A stretch of DNA of 46,423 nucleotides from Flavipsychrobacter stenotrophus (GTDB lineage Bacteria; Bacteroidota; Bacteroidia; Chitinophagales; Chitinophagaceae): positions 1 through 46,423 of the forward strand of contig NZ_PPSL01000012.1 in the NCBI RefSeq assembly GCF_002954265.1. Direction: 5' to 3'. The notes beneath the pieces were generated by a model. That model saw only the letters and a program-made list of their open reading frames with translations. It was not told where the DNA came from and did not search any database. The position numbers and the translations under genes are program-made. Each line of letters starts with the position of its first letter. Position 1 is the stretch's first letter. Of this stretch, positions 10,097 to 17,578 are shown piece by piece.

Positions 10097-11254
10097 CTAA
10101 TGCGCCCCACCAAAAAATGCAAGCATTTTCTCCAGTGAACCAACGCCATGCATCCACTCACCATTCTCTAAAGATTCCTTTGCCGCAGCTGCAGCCTTTT
10201 TCCGCATCTGGCTTTCGTACGAAGCTATAGCAGTCTGCACATCACTAAAGTGATCATTGAACAAACACTTGCATAATTCCAAAGCATCAAGCATAGCCAT
10301 GTTAACACCTTCACCCGCAAAGGGAGGCATAAGATGTGCAGCATCGCCAAGTAACGTAACGTTGGGTAAGGCTTCCCAGACCTGATCTAATGGCATAGAA
10401 TAAATAGGAATAGGCATAAGTGGCATCTCCGCATTTTCCAGCACATCTACCCACACTCCGGCCCAGTTGTCAAAATCATTCTTGAACCACGGAATCACCT
10501 CTCCTCTATCGGTAAAATTTACATTTTTCAGCTGTATTTCATCTACCCTACCGGAAAAATAAAAAGCTAAACTGCCATCGCCTTTTGAACTGACAATAAA
10601 ACTCTTTCCTCCACCAAAAGCCATTATTTTCCCGCCCTTCAATAGTTCATGAATAAGTGGAATTTTCACTTCAGTCTCATACACACTACCCAGTACACCA
10701 GATATACCTGAATAAAACGGCTTTATACTGGTAATGTATGGCCGGATCTTTGAGTTGCCCCCATCTGCGCCAATGACAATATCCGCATAGGCATTAGTTC
10801 CATTCTTAAACTGCAGCAGCCAACCGTCTCCCTGTTTGTACATAGCCAGAAACTGGCTGTCCCAAACAACGGTGTCGGCGTGAAGGGATTCCAGTAGTAA
10901 ATTCCTCAGTGGTCCCCTATCAATTTCGGGACGGAAATGTTCGCTGTCAAAATCGGTTCCAGGTTTTCCTTCATGGTCAGAAAAAAACACTTCCGCATTT
11001 TCATTTACTATGATCATCTTATCGGCACCAGGTCGGTATGTTTTTTTGAATTCATCTAATAAACCCGCCTGCAGCAAAGCTTCTAACCCCGACTCTTTGT
11101 GTAAGTCAAGTGTTGTACCCTGCACCCGCGCATCCTTATTGAGATCACGTTCATATACTTTCACCATTGCCCCTTTTAGCTGAAGCAACCGCGCGAGAGT
11201 GAGGCCGCCAGGCCCACCACCAATTATAGCTATCTGTTTATCTTGTAACAACAT
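10097..11254 (-). CDS. Tet(X)-like FAD-dependent monooxygenase
   Basis: A 385-residue class A flavoprotein hydroxylase. The FAD motif GGGPGG sits at residues 12-17 with YERD at the end of strand 2. A Tet(X)-like GTTLDLHKESGLEAL segment follows, then PEIDRGPLRNLLL, and the second FAD motif GDAAHLMPPFAGEGVN near residues 300-316. The order and wording of these blocks match the tetracycline-modifying Tet(X) group more closely than other hydroxylases. By eye, however, the drug-contacting Gln192 and His234 of Tet(X) align with non-equivalent residues here (His234 with Ala in SLAFYF), so tetracycline inactivation is doubtful. The natural substrate is unknown. It lies 29 bp after an AraC-type regulator on the same strand, a likely operon. 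Confidence 0.8.
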   Translation of the reverse strand: MLLQDKQIAIIGGGPGGLTLARLLQLKGAMVKVYERDLNKDARVQGTTLDLHKESGLEALLQAGLLDEFKKTYRPGADKMIIVNENAEVFFSDHEGKPGTDFDSEHFRPEIDRGPLRNLLLESLHADTVVWDSQFLAMYKQGDGWLLQFKNGTNAYADIVIGADGGNSKIRPYITSIKPFYSGISGVLGSVYETEVKIPLIHELLKGGKIMAFGGGKSFIVSSKGDGSLAFYFSGRVDEIQLKNVNFTDRGEVIPWFKNDFDNWAGVWVDVLENAEMPLMPIPIYSMPLDQVWEALPNVTLLGDAAHLMPPFAGEGVNMAMLDALELCKCLFNDHFSDVQTAIASYESQMRKKAAAAAKESLENGEWMHGVGSLEKMLAFFGGAH

Positions 11255-11283
11255 ACCTTAAAATTTGTTTTGACAGTGCAAAA

Positions 11284-12066
11284 CTATTTCTTCGGCATAG
11301 CAGATAATAGTATAAATCGGTCGTTTGGGTTTTTGAAAAGTTCCTTTGGCACTGAGCCTGAAAATTTCTTTACCTCTTTTATAAAATGGGTCTGATCTGC
11401 AAAATCCAGATCAGGAAAAAGCTGTCCTCTTTTTATATAATGCAAAGACGCTTTAAAGCGAAGAATAGTGCAGTATGCTTTTAAAGAGAGTCCAAAATGC
11501 TCATTAAAATAACGATTGATTTGCCGGCTGCTCCAGAAAACCCTTTGCGACAATTCCTTTACCATAAGCGAGCCATTTGAAGAATAAATTAAATCAAAAA
11601 GCTTTTGTTTCCTTGTGTCTATATCAGGCTTGATCAATGATGTCATTTTTGCAGAGAGTTTTTCACAAAAACTTTCAAAATCATTCAGGTCATCCTTTGT
11701 GACACCCCAAAAACCGTCAGGTAACTGTAGTACAGCATTTAATAAAGAAGCTACTTTAATAGCTAACAAGTACTCAATGGCAAGCAATTTAAAACTCACC
11801 GCGAACATTACCATTTTAGCAGGAATAGCATGAGGTCCCGGTTCTGTTCCTAACCCCATCAACATTGCGTTAAAGGACTCATTTGGAGCGTACGAAAAAA
11901 TAATATCAAGTCTGCCATCAGGTAAGCCCACAGTCTCATGATCTTTATCAGATGTATTTTTTATCATCCAGAAACTTTCTACAAAGTCGGACAGTTGCGA
12001 TGAGGGCATCAAGACCTGATACTCAATACCACTGTTGGTTATAGTGTTCGTGCTTTGCATTTTCAA
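11284..12066 (-). CDS. AraC-family regulator with N-terminal DUF6597-like domain
   Basis: A 260-residue regulator. The N-terminal part (about 15-110) has the DUF6597-like pattern YQVLMPSSQLSDFVESFW and LPDGRLDIIFSY. The C-terminal AraC DNA-binding part (about 165-250) has MVKELSQRVFWSSRQINRYFNEHFGLS as the first HTH. The second HTH is recognisable by FADQTHFIKEVKKFSGSVPKELF but is a few residues short in its first helix. The start MKMQSTNT at 12066 could also be the second Met two codons in. It precedes the flavin monooxygenase and is its probable regulator. Confidence 0.8.
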   Translation of the reverse strand: MKMQSTNTITNSGIEYQVLMPSSQLSDFVESFWMIKNTSDKDHETVGLPDGRLDIIFSYAPNESFNAMLMGLGTEPGPHAIPAKMVMFAVSFKLLAIEYLLAIKVASLLNAVLQLPDGFWGVTKDDLNDFESFCEKLSAKMTSLIKPDIDTRKQKLFDLIYSSNGSLMVKELSQRVFWSSRQINRYFNEHFGLSLKAYCTILRFKASLHYIKRGQLFPDLDFADQTHFIKEVKKFSGSVPKELFKNPNDRFILLSAMPKK

Positions 12067-12123
12067 TATGAGGCATCAAAAAGGAAGGTAGAAAGATATT
12101 TCCGAATGAAAATTACTAAAACT

Positions 12124-12159
12124 AAAAAAAATCCCACCAGATAAAAATCTGATGGGATT
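12124..12159 (-). terminator. Rho-independent terminator of the defence operon
   Basis: On the minus strand the arms AATCCCATCAGAT and ATCTGGTGGGATT pair over 13 positions with a 4-nt loop, followed directly by eight T (12130-12123 region). It lies about 150 bp after the gajB stop and before the AraC gene on the same strand. It probably ends the hsdR-to-gajB transcript. Confidence 0.8.
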
Positions 12160-12162
12160 ATG

Positions 12163-12289
12163 TAGGCTCGACAGGGGGAATGTCGAACCTAATCCTTGAA
12201 GACTTGATAAAAATTTATCAAGTGGCGATGAAGCTGAATCTGTAGATTTTACCGATTGCAAGAGCAACGATTTGTTGTATTTTCAGCTT
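12163..12289 (-). other. Structured region between gajB and the terminator; possible small RNA or structured 3' UTR
   Basis: Three nested or serial inverted repeats lie in 130 bases: TTCAGCTT/AAGCTGAA arms (12282-12289 and 12231-12238), a perfect 9-bp hairpin CTTGATAAA/TTTATCAAG (12203-12222), and an 11-bp hairpin TAGGCTCGACA/TGTCGAACCTA with one wobble (12163-12191). The terminator follows at once. No credible ORF is present and it is not a tRNA. The structure is visible; any RNA function is inference. Confidence 0.35.
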
Positions 12290-12310
12290 AACCTAGGCAT
12301 TTTATTTATT

Positions 12311-14359
12311 TTATTGGGCTTGTTCAGGAGCGACAGCAACCTCGATGATTTCCCACTCATCTAAATTTATTTCACGAAAAAAATCGTTGTATCTGTCTTG
12401 ATGAACAGCAATACAGATTAAATTTGTAGGCCGAGATAAACCGACATAAGCCATTTTAGCTGACTGTTTATGCCGTTCTCTATTGTTTGCAAATTCTTGC
12501 CCAAGAAACTGACCGTTTAAACGCTCTGATTCATGTTGTCCGTAATAAGAAGATTCTAAATAAAGTGTCGCAGAATGTGTTTGACCTTTTACAGCGTGAA
12601 CAGTGGTGATTTCCACATACAAATCATCGAATTTGACTGTATTGGCATCAGAAACCTCTCGATTTTGTTCAAGTGCTTCTTTGCCAACCTCGATATCCTT
12701 GTCAAGAAATCCCCGACTATTTACCACCTGTTTGCCAAACAACTGTAAGAAAGTGGGTACATAAATTTTTATTGCATTCCAGACATCATCAAGTTTTCCT
12801 CTTACTATATCAATTGACCAGTTGTAAAGATTTAATTGAAATGAAGTGTAGTTGTTATCGTCCTGTGTATGGCTGCAATCTTTAATTGTATCAACCAATC
12901 TTTTCCTTGTGTAATTTCTACTATCTACATCAAAAACTTCCTCTAAACGCAATATTTTTAGCAGGGCATTTAATAAACACTTTCTAATAGGATCTAATGT
13001 TCTTTTGTTCTTTTCAAAGGAATACAAATATGATTTCAAACAAGCATAATCAATCGTTTTACTATGGTCTTCTTTATTATACTCGCTAAAATAATCTATT
13101 AAACGCACCTTAGTTGGATTGTCCCTTTCGGCCTGAGTTTTCCAATTAGAATTCCATGCTACAACTTTTATAGGGTATTGGGGGACCAGGGGGAATTGTT
13201 GAATTTGTTGCAGCGCTCGAATTGTGTTAAGGAAGGTTGGAATAACATTCCTAATTGAATTGGTTGTGTATTTTATCACATGCGGCTTTACTGTCCCGTC
13301 CCGTAAACCGACTATCCCAAAACCTTGCGTCCTATGCAACGCAAACTTATTTACAAGATTTGCCAATAAAGGAGTTAATCGCTGACTTCCATTAATTGTT
13401 AAAATAATCGCCCTGTCATTCCAAATATTTTCCAACTTAATATCGCCATTAAAAATAGACTGATTTTTGTCGCCTATTCTTTGATATTTTGAAATACTTC
13501 TATTCACATCATAAAATATTTTCTCTAAAACGTCGTACTGATGCTTATCCATGTCTTGCATTTCGTCAACGAAAACATAGTTGAAACGCTTTTGCAGCAA
13601 ATCCTTCATTTGAGGTATGTTTTTCAAATAAGCTTCGGCCAGAAAGTAAGCATCATCAAAATGCAAAACTCCGGTTTTTTTCATAAGTGCATATTTGAAT
13701 TTTGTCAGCCACTCCTTTACTCTTTGCTTTTCAGGATCTGTAAAATCCACATAATTTCTTCCCCTGCGAGGTTTTATAATTCTAAGATCATTACCGCTAA
13801 TAGATTCAACGAGAGTTGTTTGCCCATTCCTGATCTGAAGTCTAAATGAATTTAAGCTATCTGTGCCGAGTAAAAAATAACGTGCGTTTCGCTGTTCTTG
13901 CACTGTAAAATCCGGTAAGTTTCTTGACACAAACTTTTGGATTGTTTCGTAATAAATTTCATTATCAATACGGGTGGTTTTTTTCTTGAATATTGCCGTG
14001 TAGTAGGGAATCGCCAAAAATTCATCCACAAAACTCTGAATAGTACCGATGAAATTTGGGTAGGAAAAAAGCTTAGGACAATGTTTTTGAATTTTTTGCT
14101 TTATCTCGTCAATAGCAGCGTTAGTATGTGATAAAACAAGAATGCCCGAGCCGTTCTCAAATGGCAACTTTCTTTCAAAAATTAGAAGTTTTGCCAATAA
14201 AGCAGTCGTTTTCCCACTACCCGGAACTGCCTGTAAATCTATAGTATCAAGATTTTTAATAAAAGTTCTTCGCTCCTCATCAAAGGATTTGCCCGGTGGC
14301 AGAAGGATGCTTTGGGCATACATTATGTCGTCATCATTAATATTAATTACCTGCGGCAT
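12311..14359 (-). CDS. gajB: UvrD-like helicase, Gabija GajB-like
   Basis: A 682-residue superfamily 1A helicase. Walker A is AVPGSGKTT (residues 44-52), motif Ia LSHTNAAIDEI, a GTIQSFVDEFL segment, motif II FVDEMQD near residues 264-268, motif III region IGDKNQSIFNG, motif V VEITTVHAVKGQTHSATLYLE and motif VI MAYVGLSRPTNLICIAVH. Its ATG overlaps the end of the OLD-nuclease gene by 17 bp. An OLD-family ATPase-nuclease followed by a UvrD helicase is the defining layout of Gabija (class 2 OLD). The protein is longer than the roughly 500-residue Bacillus GajB I recall, with extra sequence in the middle (about residues 380-560). Role inferred: helicase partner of the nuclease against phage DNA. 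Confidence 0.75.
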   Translation of the reverse strand: MPQVININDDDIMYAQSILLPPGKSFDEERRTFIKNLDTIDLQAVPGSGKTTALLAKLLIFERKLPFENGSGILVLSHTNAAIDEIKQKIQKHCPKLFSYPNFIGTIQSFVDEFLAIPYYTAIFKKKTTRIDNEIYYETIQKFVSRNLPDFTVQEQRNARYFLLGTDSLNSFRLQIRNGQTTLVESISGNDLRIIKPRRGRNYVDFTDPEKQRVKEWLTKFKYALMKKTGVLHFDDAYFLAEAYLKNIPQMKDLLQKRFNYVFVDEMQDMDKHQYDVLEKIFYDVNRSISKYQRIGDKNQSIFNGDIKLENIWNDRAIILTINGSQRLTPLLANLVNKFALHRTQGFGIVGLRDGTVKPHVIKYTTNSIRNVIPTFLNTIRALQQIQQFPLVPQYPIKVVAWNSNWKTQAERDNPTKVRLIDYFSEYNKEDHSKTIDYACLKSYLYSFEKNKRTLDPIRKCLLNALLKILRLEEVFDVDSRNYTRKRLVDTIKDCSHTQDDNNYTSFQLNLYNWSIDIVRGKLDDVWNAIKIYVPTFLQLFGKQVVNSRGFLDKDIEVGKEALEQNREVSDANTVKFDDLYVEITTVHAVKGQTHSATLYLESSYYGQHESERLNGQFLGQEFANNRERHKQSAKMAYVGLSRPTNLICIAVHQDRYNDFFREINLDEWEIIEVAVAPEQAQ

Positions 14360-16196
14360 AACGAATAGCTTTTACCAAATAATTTATCGAATCATCTTCA
14401 TTATTAGGATTAATGACAATCTCCTTATTCACTCTCTCGCCCTTATCTACTGATGTTAAATCTTCGTCTATAGAATTTGCTATTTGATAGGCAATTTCAG
14501 TTTTACTTAGTCCTTTGTTTATTAATTTTTCGGCAAGTGCTTTTTCAAAGTCGGTATTCCAATCAGTCCCTGTGTGAATTGACCTTGCCACCGCCTGAAA
14601 CGTAGCTGTCAAGCTGATGGACTTGAATAAGCTGTATTCCAATGTCCAATTAGGAGCAATAAAATACTGAACATTTTTTTCCGATTTTGCTTTTAAATCA
14701 GTTATTCTTTGCTGCGTCTCGGCAACAATGTCCGCCGCATCTCTTTTCAAATAAACTTTATTGCCGTCTTCGTTTTGCGTTAGCTGGTATTCTCTAATAT
14801 CTGAATCAGTTAGAACTGCTATTGGTACGGTCATATCCGGCAATTGTCTCCGAAGGAAAATATTTGCGTATTTATTGAATGCCAAATTCCCAACGTTTAC
14901 AATCGAAACACCCTTTTCAGTAAGATTTATACCGATATTTTTAGCGACACTTGAAATTAATATCTCCTCTGCCCACCCTTCAACTAACAATATACCCTTT
15001 GCGAAGAATAAATTTGCCTTTGTAACATCAAGGAATTTTTCTAAAAACTTATAATCATCTGCGACCAGTTTGGTATAATTAGCCCCCATAGGATATGCCT
15101 TGCCATTATTACAGATAATTAAATTTTCAAGGTTAAGTTTTGATGCTAAGTTCGGGCTATGCGTTGTTAGTATTAACTGAATAGTTTTCTGTTTTTGAAA
15201 GGATTCAATTACCTGCATTTGTGCTTGGGGATGAAGATGCGCTTCTATCTCCTCAATTAAACCTAATCTTATCCCGGTCCAATTGCTCTTGTTTAAATGC
15301 AAAAGTTCCGCAGCCATAAAAAGTCTATTTAGAGTTCCTAATCCTGGGTTTGGCTCGTTTTGTAATGAAAGGGTTAATTTTTCGAGAATACTTTTGATGT
15401 CATTTGATGCAACTTCAAATTCAGTTTCACAATCTTGGCCGTAAAAAATTTTGATGTAACCATCTATTTTATCCTTAATTATCTTGCCGCCTTGTGGTCG
15501 AGAAACCTGCGGTTCTCCTTCTTCAACCATTGTGGTAATCTCAAATTCTCCATTGAAGTATTTTTTTAAATTTCCACTTAATCCTTCAAATATTTTCACC
15601 AATTCATGATCCTTCTCTTTTCCTTTAAAAGCAGAATCGCCTAAGAGTATTTGGGACAGCCTTGAATTTCTTTTTGCTATTAACTCATTTTCGGCGTCAC
15701 GTAGTGGTTTTAAATAGGTGGCTTTTAAGTATTCCTTCGCTTCAGCCGTAAGCTGGTATCCATCGTTATCAATCCCAGCTTTGACATCGCTTGGTAAGAT
15801 TTTTTTTCCTTGTCGCCTGACATCATAAATAATTTTCAAGACTGGCTTTGCAGCTTCGCCCGTACCTTCCCAACCTAACCATTCGGTGAAATCCTTTGCT
15901 TCATCAGCTAATAGCCCCTTAAAAGTCAATTCAATTCTAAATCGAGAAGTATCATTGTGAAAATCCTTTTCCTCAACTTTTATGTAATCATAACTATGCG
16001 TCTTCAGTACAAGTTTAATAGCATCAATAATCGCAGTTTTGCCCGAATCATTTTCACCGATAATTACATTTAAACCCATATTCAGGTTTAAATCCAAGTT
16101 TGGTATGCTATCTGCCGTCATTTCAGCATCAGTTCCAAACTTTCTAAAGTTCCAAAGTTTTATATTTGATATATACATTCTCCATTTCTTTTTCAA
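14343..16196 (-). CDS. gajA: OLD-family ATPase / TOPRIM nuclease, Gabija GajA-like
   Basis: A 617-residue protein, close to the family length. The N-terminal ABC-type ATPase has ISNIKLWNFRKFG, Walker A GENDSGKTA (about residues 47-55), the signature/Walker B region LIEEIEAHLHPQAQ and an H-loop LTTHSPNLASKL. The C-terminal TOPRIM domain has the catalytic Glu in LLVEGWAEE (about 405), the DxD in LTDSDIREY (about 462-464) and a further acidic site in PNWTLEYSLF. All key residues are present, so it should be active. The start could be 16196 or the sixth-codon-downstream ATG at 16178 (MYISNIKLWNF), which fits the family start better. It lies 13 bp after kwaB and overlaps gajB. Confidence 0.8.
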   Translation of the reverse strand: MKKKWRMYISNIKLWNFRKFGTDAEMTADSIPNLDLNLNMGLNVIIGENDSGKTAIIDAIKLVLKTHSYDYIKVEEKDFHNDTSRFRIELTFKGLLADEAKDFTEWLGWEGTGEAAKPVLKIIYDVRRQGKKILPSDVKAGIDNDGYQLTAEAKEYLKATYLKPLRDAENELIAKRNSRLSQILLGDSAFKGKEKDHELVKIFEGLSGNLKKYFNGEFEITTMVEEGEPQVSRPQGGKIIKDKIDGYIKIFYGQDCETEFEVASNDIKSILEKLTLSLQNEPNPGLGTLNRLFMAAELLHLNKSNWTGIRLGLIEEIEAHLHPQAQMQVIESFQKQKTIQLILTTHSPNLASKLNLENLIICNNGKAYPMGANYTKLVADDYKFLEKFLDVTKANLFFAKGILLVEGWAEEILISSVAKNIGINLTEKGVSIVNVGNLAFNKYANIFLRRQLPDMTVPIAVLTDSDIREYQLTQNEDGNKVYLKRDAADIVAETQQRITDLKAKSEKNVQYFIAPNWTLEYSLFKSISLTATFQAVARSIHTGTDWNTDFEKALAEKLINKGLSKTEIAYQIANSIDEDLTSVDKGERVNKEIVINPNNEDDSINYLVKAIRYAAGN

Positions 16197-16209
16197 GATT
16201 AATCTGCAC

Positions 16210-17034
16210 TTATAGCTTTTTGATCGAGTTTGCCAGCCTTTTTTCGTTACCTAATTTTGTCGTATAGTAGCGTTCTCCAATTCCATAAAGTAATTGTTTC
16301 AAATCCTCTTCAGTACCTATTGAAAAATTCTTGGCTTTAGTATCAAAGGTTAAATTGGGGCAATAGTCTTTAATATAATTCAATATGCTCTTTTTACCTT
16401 TTGCATCGAAACTATTTAGAGCATCCATTGCCATTGCTATCCTTTTTCTATTGGCAGGTTTTACACTTGCCTCACTATACCCGTTTTCTAATTTAATAAA
16501 ACCAGCTTCTAAAAAATTTTGCGTTTCTTGTTGTGTTGCTGTTCGGTATAATGAATCAATTCCGATAAATATACTACTTATCGAAGTTAGCTTTTTGAAA
16601 TACATCGTGTCCGTATTCTTGATATATACAGCATCAGGAACGTCATTTATCACAATAATTGGTTCATTTTCAATCAAGGCTGGCGTTGTGGAAAAATAGA
16701 TCCAATTTTTTCTGAGTAATTGCCTTGCTGCCAATTTTTGGAAATAATATACCCCAGATTGGTAAGAACATAAATACTCAAGCTTGTTATAGTTATTGGC
16801 AGCGAGTTGTAGATACTCGGTAGGTACAAACTGTTTCGTTAATAAATCGATACAAAAAGACTGAGTTGCAAAATTTTCAATCGCAAACCATTCATCATCA
16901 TCAAGTTTGTAATCTGAATTGTACGCAGCCGGATTATCCAAATCATCCGGTAAAGTGAAGAAATCCTTATTAGCACTAATAACTTTAAAAATATCTCCAG
17001 TTCTACCTTTGACTTTTGCGATGAGATGGTTCAT
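16210..17034 (-). CDS. kwaB: Kiwa KwaB-like (DUF4868) protein
   Basis: A 274-residue soluble protein. The middle part has a pattern I associate with DUF4868: an IVINDVPDAVYIKNTDTMYF block, then KLTSISSIFIGIDSLYR, and a basic NRKRIAMAMDAL helix. A C-terminal SILNYIKDYCPNLTFDTKAKNFSI segment and a helical LKQLLYGIGERYY end follow. No nuclease or ATPase motif is visible. It starts 3 bp after a small four-helix membrane protein, which is the layout of Kiwa (KwaA membrane sensor, KwaB DNA-binding effector). The call rests on the gene pair, size and a by-eye family resemblance, so a profile search would decide it. Confidence 0.6.
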   Translation of the reverse strand: MNHLIAKVKGRTGDIFKVISANKDFFTLPDDLDNPAAYNSDYKLDDDEWFAIENFATQSFCIDLLTKQFVPTEYLQLAANNYNKLEYLCSYQSGVYYFQKLAARQLLRKNWIYFSTTPALIENEPIIVINDVPDAVYIKNTDTMYFKKLTSISSIFIGIDSLYRTATQQETQNFLEAGFIKLENGYSEASVKPANRKRIAMAMDALNSFDAKGKKSILNYIKDYCPNLTFDTKAKNFSIGTEEDLKQLLYGIGERYYTTKLGNEKRLANSIKKL

Positions 17035-17037
17035 GTT

Positions 17038-17577
17038 TTATGGTTCTTGGTCTATAAATGTAAAATCACTAATTCGTGTCAACGATGGAAAGCTAATGGT
17101 TTTGGGTTTATTAATTTTTTTCTTTGTTATCATAAATATCCTGACGTTGTTTACCGTTGTTAGATTATAAAAATGATAACCAAAAATAAGAAATAAAGGA
17201 TTGAAATATAAAGTCTGAGACAAAAAGGTAAATCCTAATATTATGGGATAGACATAACAAAGTGTTTCAGTATTCGGCACATCTAAGGCAACAAAAAAAT
17301 ATCCCAAATAACTCGGGAGAAACGCATCATTCGCATATTCAACACTTTCTATTGCTCCAATTTCCATATCCGTTTTATCAAGATGCACTGATAATACGAT
17401 GCTGATTGCAGTGGATATTATTGCAGCCAAAATGTAAACCGCATAAGAAAAGAAGTCAGGAACGTGCAAAATACAAGGAGGTACAATAGTTATTGTAACC
17501 CCGGCTTTTATCAAATATACCACAAGCAAGGGGGATGATGCGTTGAATGCCAAAAACCATCTAAACAGTAAGTTCAT
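17038..17577 (-). CDS. kwaA: Kiwa KwaA-like small membrane protein
   Basis: A 179-residue protein with about four membrane helices (near residues 12-34, 43-63, 104-122 and 124-140). A central soluble loop ends in NDAFLPSYLGYFFVAL, and a C-terminal cytoplasmic tail contains KKKINKPKTISFP. Size, topology and position directly before a DUF4868-like gene match KwaA of the Kiwa anti-phage system, where the membrane protein is proposed to sense infection. It starts 1 bp after the hsdR stop, so it is translated from the same transcript as the restriction subunit. Alternative: an unrelated membrane partner. Confidence 0.6.
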   Translation of the reverse strand: MNLLFRWFLAFNASSPLLVVYLIKAGVTITIVPPCILHVPDFFSYAVYILAAIISTAISIVLSVHLDKTDMEIGAIESVEYANDAFLPSYLGYFFVALDVPNTETLCYVYPIILGFTFLSQTLYFNPLFLIFGYHFYNLTTVNNVRIFMITKKKINKPKTISFPSLTRISDFTFIDQEP

Positions 17578-17578
17578 G

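Noticed and set aside
12163-12191. TTCGA-containing hairpin that resembles a tRNA T-arm
   Set aside because: No acceptor, anticodon or D-arm fits around it, and the loop is too G-rich.
12076-12267. 63-codon minus frame after gajB
   Set aside because: It runs through the terminator and hairpins and has no protein features.
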